In this document: positions 19,900-27,528 of the stretch, one piece after another
How the letters are laid out: the number at the start of each line of letters is the position of its first letter
Numbering within the stretch: the stretch's first letter is position 1
Notes under the pieces: generated by a model
The model's database searches: none
Seen by the model: only the letters and a program-made list of their open reading frames with translations
Told to the model about the DNA's origin: nothing
Source: Pleurotus ostreatus/Saccharomyces cerevisiae fusant
Taxonomy: Eukaryota; Opisthokonta
NCBI GenBank assembly: GCA_024196135.1
Contig: JAMQCK010000321.1
Span: 1-28,350, forward strand
DNA length: 28,350 bases
Direction: 5' to 3'
Program-made: the position numbers and the translations under genes

Positions 19900-22750
19900 A
19901 TGGCGTATAACAGAGAATGGGACAGAGGCAAGGACTCCTGGGGTTCTGCATCGCGCCCTGGTGTCCGTCCGCGCGAGGAGGACTACTACGGCGACCCAAA
20001 GCGCAGGAAATTTAATGGCGGAGCATGTTCTTTCCTTCAGGATAGTCAGTCGCAGAGTACTTACCGTCCTTGTCCGTCCCAGGGTTATGATAATACTCCT
20101 GCCTATGACGAGTCTTCGTACTCCATGTCAATGTCCACCGCACCGCAAGATTATGGCCACCCAGGGGGACCAGCCGCCAAGAAGCGGCTCGTCCCGTCAG
20201 AGCCCAGCCCGCATGTTATATTCCTCGGCCTCGACCCAGATTTCAACGAGGCAGATGTCCGTTGATGTTGCATTCCTCACAGTCCCGCGTCCTGGAACTG
20301 AAGCCGCCCCGCCCAGCTTCAATCCTACCTCCACTCCAACCGCTGCACCGTAGAGTCGGTCACGATCATCAGGGAACGCGCATCAGGCACTTGTCCTTCG
20401 TATTCGTCCACGAACATGCATTGACGGAGCGTCCCGCTCGATTTATCAAGGTACTTCGAAGGGCTTTGGCTTCGCCCAGTTCCCTTCGACAGAGCATGCT
20501 CGCGCGTTCGTCGATCCACACTTTCCCTTCATCTCGGTGCCGCCGCCGGCGTCCCATGGCGCGACGGCCGCGGCGGCCTACTACAAGGCCCTTGAGACGG
20601 GAGCCCCGCATGGAGGGCGGCGCATCAAGATAGATTACTCGCAGAGCGTTAGCCCCCAAGATAAGGGTAGGGCGCAGCGAGGCAACGTGAACGACGGGAC
20701 TCGGGATATTGGCAACACTCAAGCACCGGTTCTGCTGTTCAGAGGCCTCGACCCGCTCTCCGGACCGCAAGCTATCCATCAAGCGATGCGCAATTCTGCA
20801 GGATTTGGCAAGGACGGCGCAAAGGGCATGAAGCGCATCATCCTCATCAAGGATAGGATTACGATGGCGAGCTTTGGCTTTGGCTTCGTCGAGTTCATCG
20901 ACACGCCGGTGCGTTACAATGGCCTAGCGCTTGTTCCTGACTCACTGTCCACCAGAGCGCCGCTGCCGTTCTCGCAAACACGATGTCATCTCAGCTGCAC
21001 CCAAACGGTTTCCGAATTTCCGACAAGCCGGTCGCCGCTTCCTTCGCTCATCCTCACTCTTTTCAACCTGTTGCCGACATCATGCTTCGTGACGAAGCCT
21101 CGATCACGTCGTCCTTGAGCTTGGGCGGCCTGGAAGGAACTTTCGTGCGGTATTGGGATGAGAACGCCACGGTTGCAGTCCTGGAGTTCAAGGTTGAGCA
21201 GCCTGTAGCTGCGCCGGCTGCAACAAAGGAGAAGGAGAAGAAGAAGAAAGCCAAAGGTGTGTGGTTCGAGACCATTGGCGCGGAGGCACGATTGACCTGC
21301 TGCAGAGCTCGACGCCATACGGCCTATCCAGGCTGCGCCATCTGCGCTCCCTGTGTCGGATAAACCAGTGACTCTGAGCTTCAAGTCTATGAAGGCAGCT
21401 CCGACTGGTGAGTATCTGCCGCTTGCTGAGCGCGTTAGCACGTCCTTATTGGTATTTCGCAGGAATCAAGCCCAAAGGACTCGCTTTCTCGATGGACGAT
21501 GAACCCGCGGAAGAGATTTCGCAGGACCCTCTGAATCAACATACGGACAAGAGTGCGTGTCTTACTTACCTTCAACACCTTTACTTATCCTAGCTCCAGC
21601 TGCTGCTGCTCGCAAAGTCGCACCTCTCGCTGCGAGTCGCAAGGTTCGTTGTCTGGAGTCTGCACTGCCTGCTTTAACTCACTTCCAACAAGATTGCGAA
21701 CAACATCACGAAGTGGAATCAAGTCCAGGAGGAGTTGACGGGCACGACCGGCGCCATGCCCACGTTCGCGCCCGTTGACAAACGACAGGTTGGCCAAGTG
21801 GCAGATTGCAACGTTTGGCTTTGGCACTCATACCTTTTGTAGGAGGCGTCCCCGCCGTCGGCTGCTGAGAATCGAACGGCTCCAACGCCTGCGTCGCGGT
21901 CGGTGTCTTCGGAAGCTGCCCCCGTCCCTACTATCGCTGCTGCCCCTCCCACCGACCATTTCGAGTTCGCCGATACCGATGCCCTGATGTGCCTTCTATG
22001 TGGACGTCAGTTCAAGACCATGGATGTTTTGGGGCGCCATAATCGCGAGTCTGAGCTGCACAAGGTATGTTTTTTCACCTTACCTCCTTCCGCCTCCGCC
22101 TCAAGGGACGGCTTAAGAATGATCTCGTTGACTATCCCGTATAGAAAAACGCCCAGGACGAGAAGTTGTGCGAGGTCGCCCGGAAGAAGGTCGCCGCCAG
22201 AAAGGCAAAGAATGCGGGAACAACTGAGGGTGGTGCACCTGCGCAGCCAAAGTACCGCGACCGGGCATTGGAGCGTCGGGCGCTGTTCAACCAACCAGAT
22301 TTCCCTGTGCCGGAAAGTTCGACGAACGTTACACCTGCCGTGTCTTCGACGAGACGTGCGACACCGCCGCCTCCGCCGCCGCCACCAGCTCTGCACCCGG
22401 GGCAAGATCAGTCAAACGTTGGAAACAAGCTGCTCAAAAGGATGGGATGGCAGGAAGGGACCGGTTTGGGTGTGGAAGGGGAAGGCCGTGTCGATCCAAT
22501 GTGCGTATTGCAGGTTTTGCTTCCTCGTAATTGCCGAGTGCTGACCACTCCTTGAAGCATTACGAACATATATACAGCGGGCGCGGGCCTTGGTGCCAGC
22601 AAGGGCCGCGAAGTTGGAAAGTATGCGGAGGGCTACAGTGGGTATCTGCATATGGTTCAGGACTCGGTATGTGTCAGGTCTTGCTGTTATAGTCACTTGC
22701 ACTGATTTGTGTTTTTGTGTCGGTAGGCTAGGGACCGCTTCAACAGTTAG
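19900..22750 (+). CDS. rbm5: RBM5/RBM10-like RNA-binding splicing factor (two RRMs, C2H2 finger, G-patch)
   Basis: Twelve exons: 19900-20256, 20317-20386 (or 20392), 20451-20908, 20956-21256, 21306-21407, 21463-21552, 21594-21643, 21693-21788, 21843-22064, 22145-22500, 22558-22666, 22727-22750. The product is about 744 aa (746 with the alternative donor). RRM1 covers about 105-180, with RNP2 VIFLGLD and RNP1 SKGFGFAQF. RRM2 covers about 230-320, with VLLFRGLD and FGFGFVEF. Then come a Lys-rich stretch and a C2H2 finger (about 557-581, CLLCGRQF...GRHNRESELH). Eight prolines and a G-patch follow (about 676-735, LLKRMGWQEGTGLG). This order matches RBM5/6/10, which act in spliceosome assembly and alternative splicing; G-patches engage DEAH-box helicases. 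I see no RanBP2 finger. The OCRE repeat is absent or reduced to something like FVRYWDENATVAVLEF (about 360-375). The donor of intron 2 is non-standard. Confidence 0.88.
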
Positions 22751-23056
22751 AATGTATGTAATCTTTGAGATGGTTGGTGGTGAATGAACCAACAAGTGCT
22801 TGCTTCTCACTTACAAGTGGGGCTGGGCAACACCCGCCAAACCTGTCCCCCTGTACCTTGACGATCAGCCCGCCGACTCGAGCTAGAGGGCATCTGCACT
22901 TGATCTGGTGGAGCTTTGGTCTGCCTGAAGAGAGGGAAGGAAGAGAATATAGTGAGCAGACAAAGTCTGCTCACTATATTGAGGATATGTACCTAGAGGA
23001 CTGGATGGGATGCTTGGACCCATAAAACATTGCATGTGTTTCATGACGGGCCCAAT
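22751..23056. other. Repeat-rich flank downstream of the RBM-like gene
   Basis: No gene is visible in these 306 bp. The stretch should include the RBM-like 3' UTR. It also holds a perfect hairpin at 22946-22980 and one copy of a 23-nt motif at 22817-22839 that recurs at 23871-23893. Together these mark the border between gene space and transposon debris. Confidence 0.5.
22946..22980. repeat. Perfect 16-bp inverted repeat with AAA loop
   Basis: AATATAGTGAGCAGAC at 22946-22961 is followed by AAA and then its exact reverse complement at 22965-22980. It lies about 200 bp past the RBM-like stop codon. It could form a hairpin in RNA or a cruciform in DNA, or be a small transposon remnant. Confidence 0.9.
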
Positions 23057-23170
23057 TTATTTGTATTTGTTCCTTATTTTCTCGTGTTTTTGGAGCAGGG
23101 CACCTCCGGTGGTGTACCCAGAGGCATCAACCTCAAAATCTGGGTCAGGAGTGTGGGTTCTCAGAGTGTG
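23057..23170 (-). pseudogene. Fragment of a Ty3/gypsy polyprotein (start of RNase H)
   Basis: Read on the minus strand, this stretch encodes TPDPDFEVDASGYTTGGALL followed by QKHEKI. This is the usual beginning of the RNase H domain in Ty3/gypsy retrotransposons, including the first catalytic Asp in the VDAS motif. The frame closes at 23057 and the upstream residues lose resemblance after about 40 codons, so only a relic is left. No matching LTR is visible. Confidence 0.65.
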
Positions 23171-23432
23171 AGCCGCGGGCCAGAGAGTAGCACGAATGCC
23201 AGCCTCCAGTGTGAGGCAAGCTAAGCAGATAACAGATGAACGTTGGTCGTGATCCATGATTGTCACGTTACAGCTTGACGATCACGGGCCTTTGGAATAT
23301 GTCGCCCACATGTTAGCAGACACGTCCACGACTGCTTCATCTGGCAGTGCTTCCATGTCCCTGTCCTTGTTTTCTCACGTATCTCAGATCCCGGTCCCAA
23401 TATGTCTACTGGCGGCTCCCCTGCCCCACACG
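23171..23432. other. Unassigned sequence before the plus-strand LTR
   Basis: The plus strand is open from 23256 to 23501 across this stretch, but the translation shows no known motif. The bases just before the LTR are pyrimidine-rich (GCCCCACACG) and are not a polypurine tract, so this is not the 3' end of a plus-strand retroelement. Confidence 0.35.
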
Positions 23433-23784
23433 TGTCAGAAGTGGTGTTTAGGGGGCGAGTCTGCCTCCACCTCCATGGGGCGTGTTGAACATTCGGCCTA
23501 GTCACGACATGTCACGTTTGCGCCACATGCACATCATATGACTCAGATGGACACACATAGATACATATGTTGGACTTGTCACATGTATGCTTTACTCAGC
23601 GTCTTCAGTCCTCTTGACTCATTACCTATTACTACGTATGACATCGTTGCCTCTCTGTACATATATAAGGAGGCTCCTCTGCCCCTGTAATAATAGGTCT
23701 TCACCTACTCTGCACATAGCCTCTAGCTAAGCTCTCTCTTATATTCAGGTAAGCTGAGTGGTGCGCTTCCCAGCATGCTCAACA
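23433..23784 (+). mobile_element. Plus-strand Ty1/copia-type LTR (about 352 bp)
   Basis: The segment starts TGTCAGAAGTGGTG and ends TCAACA, the TG..CA ends of an LTR. It contains a TATA-like TATATAAGG near 23662 and an AATAATA stretch near 23689, as expected for a promoter and RNA end-formation region. It is directly followed by GGTTATGAGCCC, a plausible primer-binding site. Its first 35 bases or so resemble the minus-strand LTR at 23910-24280 (TGTCAAAAGTGGTG), so the two belong to related families. The lack of a polypurine tract before it suggests a 5' LTR whose element is truncated about 125 bp downstream. The 5 bp on either side do not match, which argues against an intact solo LTR. Confidence 0.6.
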
Positions 23785-23909
23785 GGTTATGAGCCCCGGT
23801 GAGCAGTGCCTGCGCCCTCTGTGGCAACGGCACAGTGTCTGCGCCCTTGCTGGCTGCGACACATGTCATAGTGGGGGTGGGCACCACCCGCCACCGGATC
23901 CGGCATATT
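23785..23909 (+). mobile_element. Truncated leader/5' end of a plus-strand copia-type element
   Basis: The 125 bp after the plus-strand LTR begin with the primer-binding-like GGTTATGAGCCCC and stay open on the plus strand from the ATG at 23789 to 23974. The short peptide (MSPGEQCLRPLWQRH...) has no recognised domain. The stretch ends where the opposing LTR is inferred to begin, so the element is probably cut there. A 23-nt motif at 23871-23893 repeats 22817-22839. Confidence 0.4.
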
Positions 23910-24280
23910 TGTACTTTCACAAGCTAAAAGAGCGCAGGACGCGCAAGACCTCAGTCTTCCTGCTAGTGAGATAGCGACTGATATTCATACCTAAAAGAGC
24001 GCAGGATGCGCAAGACTAAAGTAAGGTCAGTATATAATATAGGTACAGTAAGTGAGCAACATACCCTCAGTCTTCCTGCTAGTGAGATAGCGACTGAGGG
24101 AAGTTGGGAACGAGGCACCACGTCGCCTGTATCTACAGATAGGGGCACCTTCCTAATCCGGAGCGTGACGCTAGCACGATGTTACGGTGGAGAGTGCGAA
24201 CCTCCACTGTGTGACGTGACACTTTGTGGCGCGTTGCCGGGGAGAAGGCAGACTCGCCCTCCTATGCACCACTTTTGACA
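23910..24280 (-). mobile_element. 3' LTR of the minus-strand Ty1/copia element (about 371 bp)
   Basis: In the minus direction the copia reading frame reaches a short purine tract (GAGTGGGAG) and then TGTCAAAAGTGGTGC, the LTR start at 24280. I place the other end at 23910, where the sequence reads GAAAGTACA, giving TG..CA ends and a length near that of the plus-strand LTR. A TATA-like TATATTATATACTG lies at 24028-24041 as read on the minus strand. The lower end is uncertain because the second LTR is outside the window. Confidence 0.6.
23924..24097. repeat. Partly duplicated blocks inside the copia LTR
   Basis: Two blocks occur twice in direct orientation. Block A (CTAAAAGAGCGCAGGA plus ten more bases) is at 23924-23949 and 23991-24016 with one difference. 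Block B (32 bp starting CTCAGTCTTCCTGCTAGTGA) is at 23950-23981 and 24066-24097 and is identical. In the outer copy A and B touch; in the other they are separated by 49 bp that contain the TATA-like sequence. Confidence 0.9.
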
Positions 24281-24421
24281 CTCCCACTCGAGTCTGGCTG
24301 TAGACCCATACCTTGGCAGAACTTGAGATGCTTCTCATGAGGTAGTGCCTTGGTGAAGATATCCGCAACCATCTCGTCTGTGGGGTACCAGAGGACAACA
24401 CACTTGCCGGTGGCAACCAGC
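24262..24421 (-). pseudogene. C-terminal end of the interrupted copia polyprotein
   Basis: On the minus strand the frame from 24421 to the TAG at 24262-24264 reads LVATGKCVVLWYPTDEMV and then the ADIFTKALPHEKH motif, which ends Ty1/copia polyproteins after RNase H. The last codons run into the LTR. The part that belongs before it lies 3.1 kb away at 27520-28350, on the far side of the inserted element, and in the same reading phase relative to the 9-bp repeat. Confidence 0.88.
24413..24421. repeat. Left copy of the 9-bp target-site duplication (GCAACCAGC)
   Basis: GCAACCAGC directly precedes the inserted element at 24422 and recurs directly after it at 27520-27528. The copia sequence is continuous if one copy and the insert are removed. 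A 9-bp duplication is typical of Mutator-like elements. Confidence 0.85.
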
Positions 24422-24451
24422 TGCTGAAAAGGTAGAAAAAACTGGATGTGG

Positions 24452-24813
24452 GACACAAAACAGTGACGGCCACATTGCGTTGTTTCTCAGTAATTTGTGA
24501 GGGCTCTCTCACTAGTTTGGCTCTGAGATTAGTTGCAATGCATCAGTAAGTCTGGCAGTACAACTAGATCAGGCCCTCAATTAGATTAGCATAGCAACTA
24601 GTTTTGACCATCAGTCAGATTGGCCTCAGGAAGAGATCTTGGGCTCATACTGGTAGCAATAAAACACACCTTAGAACTAGTTCTATCACTTCAGTCAAAA
24701 TAGGTGAAGAATTAGTTTTTTACAAGATTTCTATTCAGGACTATCAATTGATGCACACAAATTTGTACTGTACAACTAGTTGTGTACCCCACTAATATCT
24801 ACCACTGGTAGGA
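24452..24813. repeat. Left terminal inverted repeat, high-identity part
   Basis: These 362 bp start GACACAAAA and match the reverse complement of 27127-27489 with only about ten visible differences. They are AT-rich compared with the interior and carry five AACTAG/ACTAGT motifs, at about 24511, 24562, 24597, 24675 and 24774; the last three sit in palindromes. An open frame of about 63 codons exists in both copies (24604-24795 here) but reads as chance sequence without known motifs. Confidence 0.95.
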
Positions 24814-25094
24814 CACCACTGGCAGGACCCCTGATGCAACAGCACCCTGCAAGCTCAGGGGAGCTGTTGCATCACTGGACTGAGCTGGCAGGCCTGCTCT
24901 TACAGGCCTCTGTTGCAACAGCTGTTGCAACAAATTGCTGCTGCTTCTACCTACGATTATTAGCGCGTCGGACACTGCCAAACGCGCCTACGTTCTTGGT
25001 AATCCCCGGCCTCCCATCGTTGTCACCAGCAGCGCGCTCGGGACCGCCATCGTCGTCGCCCCGCCTCCCGCTCATCAGCGTGCACCCACGTGCT
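24814..25094. repeat. Left-arm-only segment with TTGCAACA palindromes
   Basis: The right half of the element has no counterpart for about 280 bp here. The segment contains a hairpin with an 11-bp perfect stem (GATGCAACAGC at 24833-24843 and its reverse complement at 24863-24873). It also contains a 22-nt perfect palindrome at 24911-24932 (TGTTGCAACAG plus its reverse complement). It may be a small secondary insertion, or sequence lost from the other arm. Confidence 0.6.
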
Positions 25095-26060
25095 GCCCGC
25101 CTCCCGACACGATCTTTCCCACGCCCATCCCGCCCTCTGCTACCCCAACACGCGCGCTGGTTGCGTTCCCACGCCTCGTGCACACTGTACGCATCGCCCG
25201 CACTCACGACCGTGAGCTCGCTAGCCACGCGCACGCATTCTCGGCGAACACCGAACATGCATCGAAAGGGGTCTGCGGCTCGCGCCCGCACATGCTTGCC
25301 GCACCCCTCTGCGCGCGCCGGCCGTCGGGCTGCGTGCACCCAGCCACTGCTGGATGCGCCAGCTTGCCTGCCAGATGGCGACCACCCCAATACTGCCTGT
25401 GCCGTTGCGAGCTGCTCGGCTGGTTCCCTGACAAAGCGTCACGTGTAGCGCGTCCGGCAGGCGTCACGCGCTACGCCCTTGACAAGCGCAGGCACATGTG
25501 AAGTACTGCAGGCCTGGGCTCAGCGCAGCGCACACGAAGTGGTACGTCATCATCGCCGCAACGGCGACGACAGCAGGTTCACGTGCGCGCGATGGGCGTC
25601 GACTTCGACATGGTCACCATAGCGTCCTCACCGATCGCGCGCCGCCGCCGCGCAGACACACAGCGCAGGATAGAAGATGGGGGTCGGGGCCAGCCGGGTA
25701 CGCGGGGTGAGCACATCGGTCTTGGCGGCCACGCGGGAGCTGTGGGCCGGCCAGGTTGCGCTACGGCCTGAGGCGCTGTTGAGCGCTAGCGTCATTGAAC
25801 GCGGGCGAGAGCGCGGCGGCGAGGGCACGAGGGCGGCGGTCAAGAGGAAGGAGAGGGTGGGAGGGAGACTAGCTGAAAGGAGGGCAGAAGAAGGTAGGAC
25901 GAGCTGAGCTGGGCGCTCAACTCGCCGGGCGAGGCGCGGGGATGGTGGTGGTTGAGAAGGAAGAGCACGATCGGCTGCGGACGGAAAATTTCCTCCACGC
26001 GATCACGTGCTCGGCAACTTCCGGAGACCCGCGCCCTCGGGTACCCGAGGGGATGCAAGG
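25095..26060. repeat. Left inner arm of the diverged inverted repeat
   Basis: Several stretches pair with the right arm at a constant coordinate sum near 52221: CGCCCTCTGC at 25131 with 27090, TTCTCGGCGAAC near 25239 with 26988, the CACCACC run (read on the minus strand) at about 25952 with 26268, and CACGTG at 26004 with 26217. Identity looks like roughly two thirds by eye. The arm is GC-rich with long open frames on both strands, as expected from base composition. I recognise no protein. A 16-nt palindrome (CCTCGGGTACCCGAGG) lies at 26035-26050. Confidence 0.65.
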
Positions 26061-26160
26061 AATGAGCAGAATGTGCTCAATTGCATGCTAACAAATAAAA
26101 CTCGCAATTCCGAGTCATCCAATGCATCAAAGCTGCAATCTGAGCCCAGTATACCCTAAA
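26061..26160. other. AT-richer spacer at the axis of the foldback element
   Basis: About 100 bp between the two inner arms are clearly less GC-rich than both sides and include AACAAATAAAACTCGCAATT. This would be the loop if the element folded back on itself. No coding potential is seen. Confidence 0.5.
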
Positions 26161-27126
26161 TTTGATGGTGCTTTGGGAAAGGCGGCGGCGAGCCGAGCCG
26201 AACCTCCGGGTCACGTGCGCAGTCGGAAAAGATCGGCTGCGCTGCTGCGCACCCTCTCTTGCTCGTCCACCACCACCACTGCGCTCCCTGCGGCTGGCGT
26301 GCACCCCAATCCCCTCTCTCCTCTATTTTTACCCTCCCCACATCCCTCTCCGATTTCCCCAACGCCCTCATCCCGCCTTACCGCGCTCAACAGCAAGTTT
26401 GCACCAATAGCAAGCAGGAGGGCATTGCCGGGCTCTCCACACCCGCCCTGTTGCCCACGCCGCCTGGGCTGTCCAGCACCGCCCACCTTCCTATCCCCAT
26501 CCCTCTTCCACCCGCCAACTCCGTCTTCACCGTGCGACGTATGTGACAACGTGGCACGTCACGTGACGCATCGCCATGGGTGCGACGCCCGGCGCGGATT
26601 CATCCGCCGCGGGCGCAATGCACGCACCCTTCCCCGCACGAGGTGGGGATCGCTCAGCGTGGCACGGGGTGTGCCGTCATTGCCATTGCGACGACGGTGC
26701 AGCCGAGCGAGCGGGAGCACCCACCCATCGATATCGCGCACCAGGACATGTGCGCGATGCGATCCATTGCGCCCCGCATCGCTGGATGACGATTTGTCAC
26801 ATGGCGAGCTGTGCGCTCGCGCGACGTGTAGGTGACGGCCCCGTCTGCGCGCGCGGTTAGTAGGAGTGAGGGCGGCGCCATCCCGAGCGCGTGCAGCCCA
26901 ACGGCCAGCGCGCGTGGAGGGGAGCGGGCAGGACACGCGTGCTCGCGGTGCGGACTGCATTTCGGCGCGGTTTCGGCATTTTCCGAGAGCGCGCGCGAGG
27001 GTGGCAAGCTCGCGAATGCACGTGCGCCTGCGAGCATGGTCAGGGCGAGCGGGTGCGCGACGAGCGCACGTGTCAGGGTGGCGGAGGGCGGGAGGATGTG
27101 GCAGGAAGGGTATGGGTGAGATCAGA
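26161..27126. repeat. Right inner arm of the diverged inverted repeat
   Basis: This stretch is the diverged reverse-complement partner of 25095-26060. It keeps register over about 1 kb without net insertion or deletion at the points I compared. It is GC-rich, with long open frames in several phases that show no domain. The outer end lacks the 280-bp segment found on the left. Confidence 0.65.
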
Positions 27127-27489
27127 TCCTGCCAGTGGTGGATATTAGTGGGGTACACAACTAGTTGTACAGTACAAATTTGTGTGCATCAATTGATAGT
27201 CCTGAATAGAAATCTTGTAAAAAACTAATTCTTCAATTATTTTGACTGAAGTGATAGAACTAGTTCTAAGGTGTGTTTTATTGCTACCAGTATGAGCCCA
27301 AGATCTCTTCCTGAGGCCAATCTGACTGATGGTCAAAAACTAGTTGCTATGCTAATCTAATTGAGGGCCTGATCTAGTTGTACAGCCAGACTTACTGATG
27401 CACTGCAACTAATCTCAGAGCCAAACTAGTGAGAGAGCCCTCACAAATTACTGAGAAACAACGCAATGTGGGCGTTACAATTTTGTGTC
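27127..27489. repeat. Right terminal inverted repeat, high-identity part
   Basis: This is the reverse complement of 24452-24813, with one extra T and about ten substitutions (for example AATTATTTTG here where the other copy reads as TAGG in the same place). The outer 30 bp (27490-27519) match the left end only loosely, sharing short blocks such as CTG, GTAG and CTGG. Confidence 0.95.
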
Positions 27490-27519
27490 TTGAACCAGGA
27501 TGTTGCTACTTGCAGTAGT

Positions 27520-27528
27520 GCAACCAGC
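27520..27528. repeat. Right copy of the 9-bp target-site duplication (GCAACCAGC)
   Basis: Identical to 24413-24421 and in the same orientation. On the minus strand both copies start at the third base of a codon in their copia frames, so they are interchangeable as a target site. Confidence 0.85.

Larger units (their letters stand above)
24422..27519. mobile_element. Non-autonomous foldback / Mutator-like element inserted in copia
   Basis: This 3098-bp insertion is bounded by 9-bp direct repeats and interrupts the copia polyprotein. Its ends are long inverted repeats: an outer about 30 bp of weak similarity, then about 362 bp nearly identical on both sides (24452-24813 and 27127-27489). Inside is a GC-rich region that is itself a diverged inverted repeat with its axis near 26110. 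No frame in the interior resembles a transposase (no DDE-type or zinc-finger motif seen), so it probably depends on an enzyme encoded elsewhere. The 9-bp duplication and long inverted repeats point to the MULE group; a generic foldback element is the alternative. Confidence 0.8.

Noticed and set aside
23433..23784. Solo LTR
   Set aside because: The 5 bp before and after do not form a direct repeat, and a primer-binding-like sequence follows directly, so a truncated 5' end fits better.
24604..24795. A 63-codon frame found almost unchanged in both end repeats (24604-24795 and 27145-27336)
   Set aside because: Identity of the two copies follows from the inverted repeat itself. The peptide has no known motif, and nothing shows coding constraint.
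24780..25501. Long open frames in several phases inside the inserted element, as if it carried captured genes
   Set aside because: The stretch is very GC-rich, so stop codons are rare by composition. Frames are open on both strands at once, the translations are Arg/Pro/Ala-rich without any domain, and the two arms do not preserve one common frame well.
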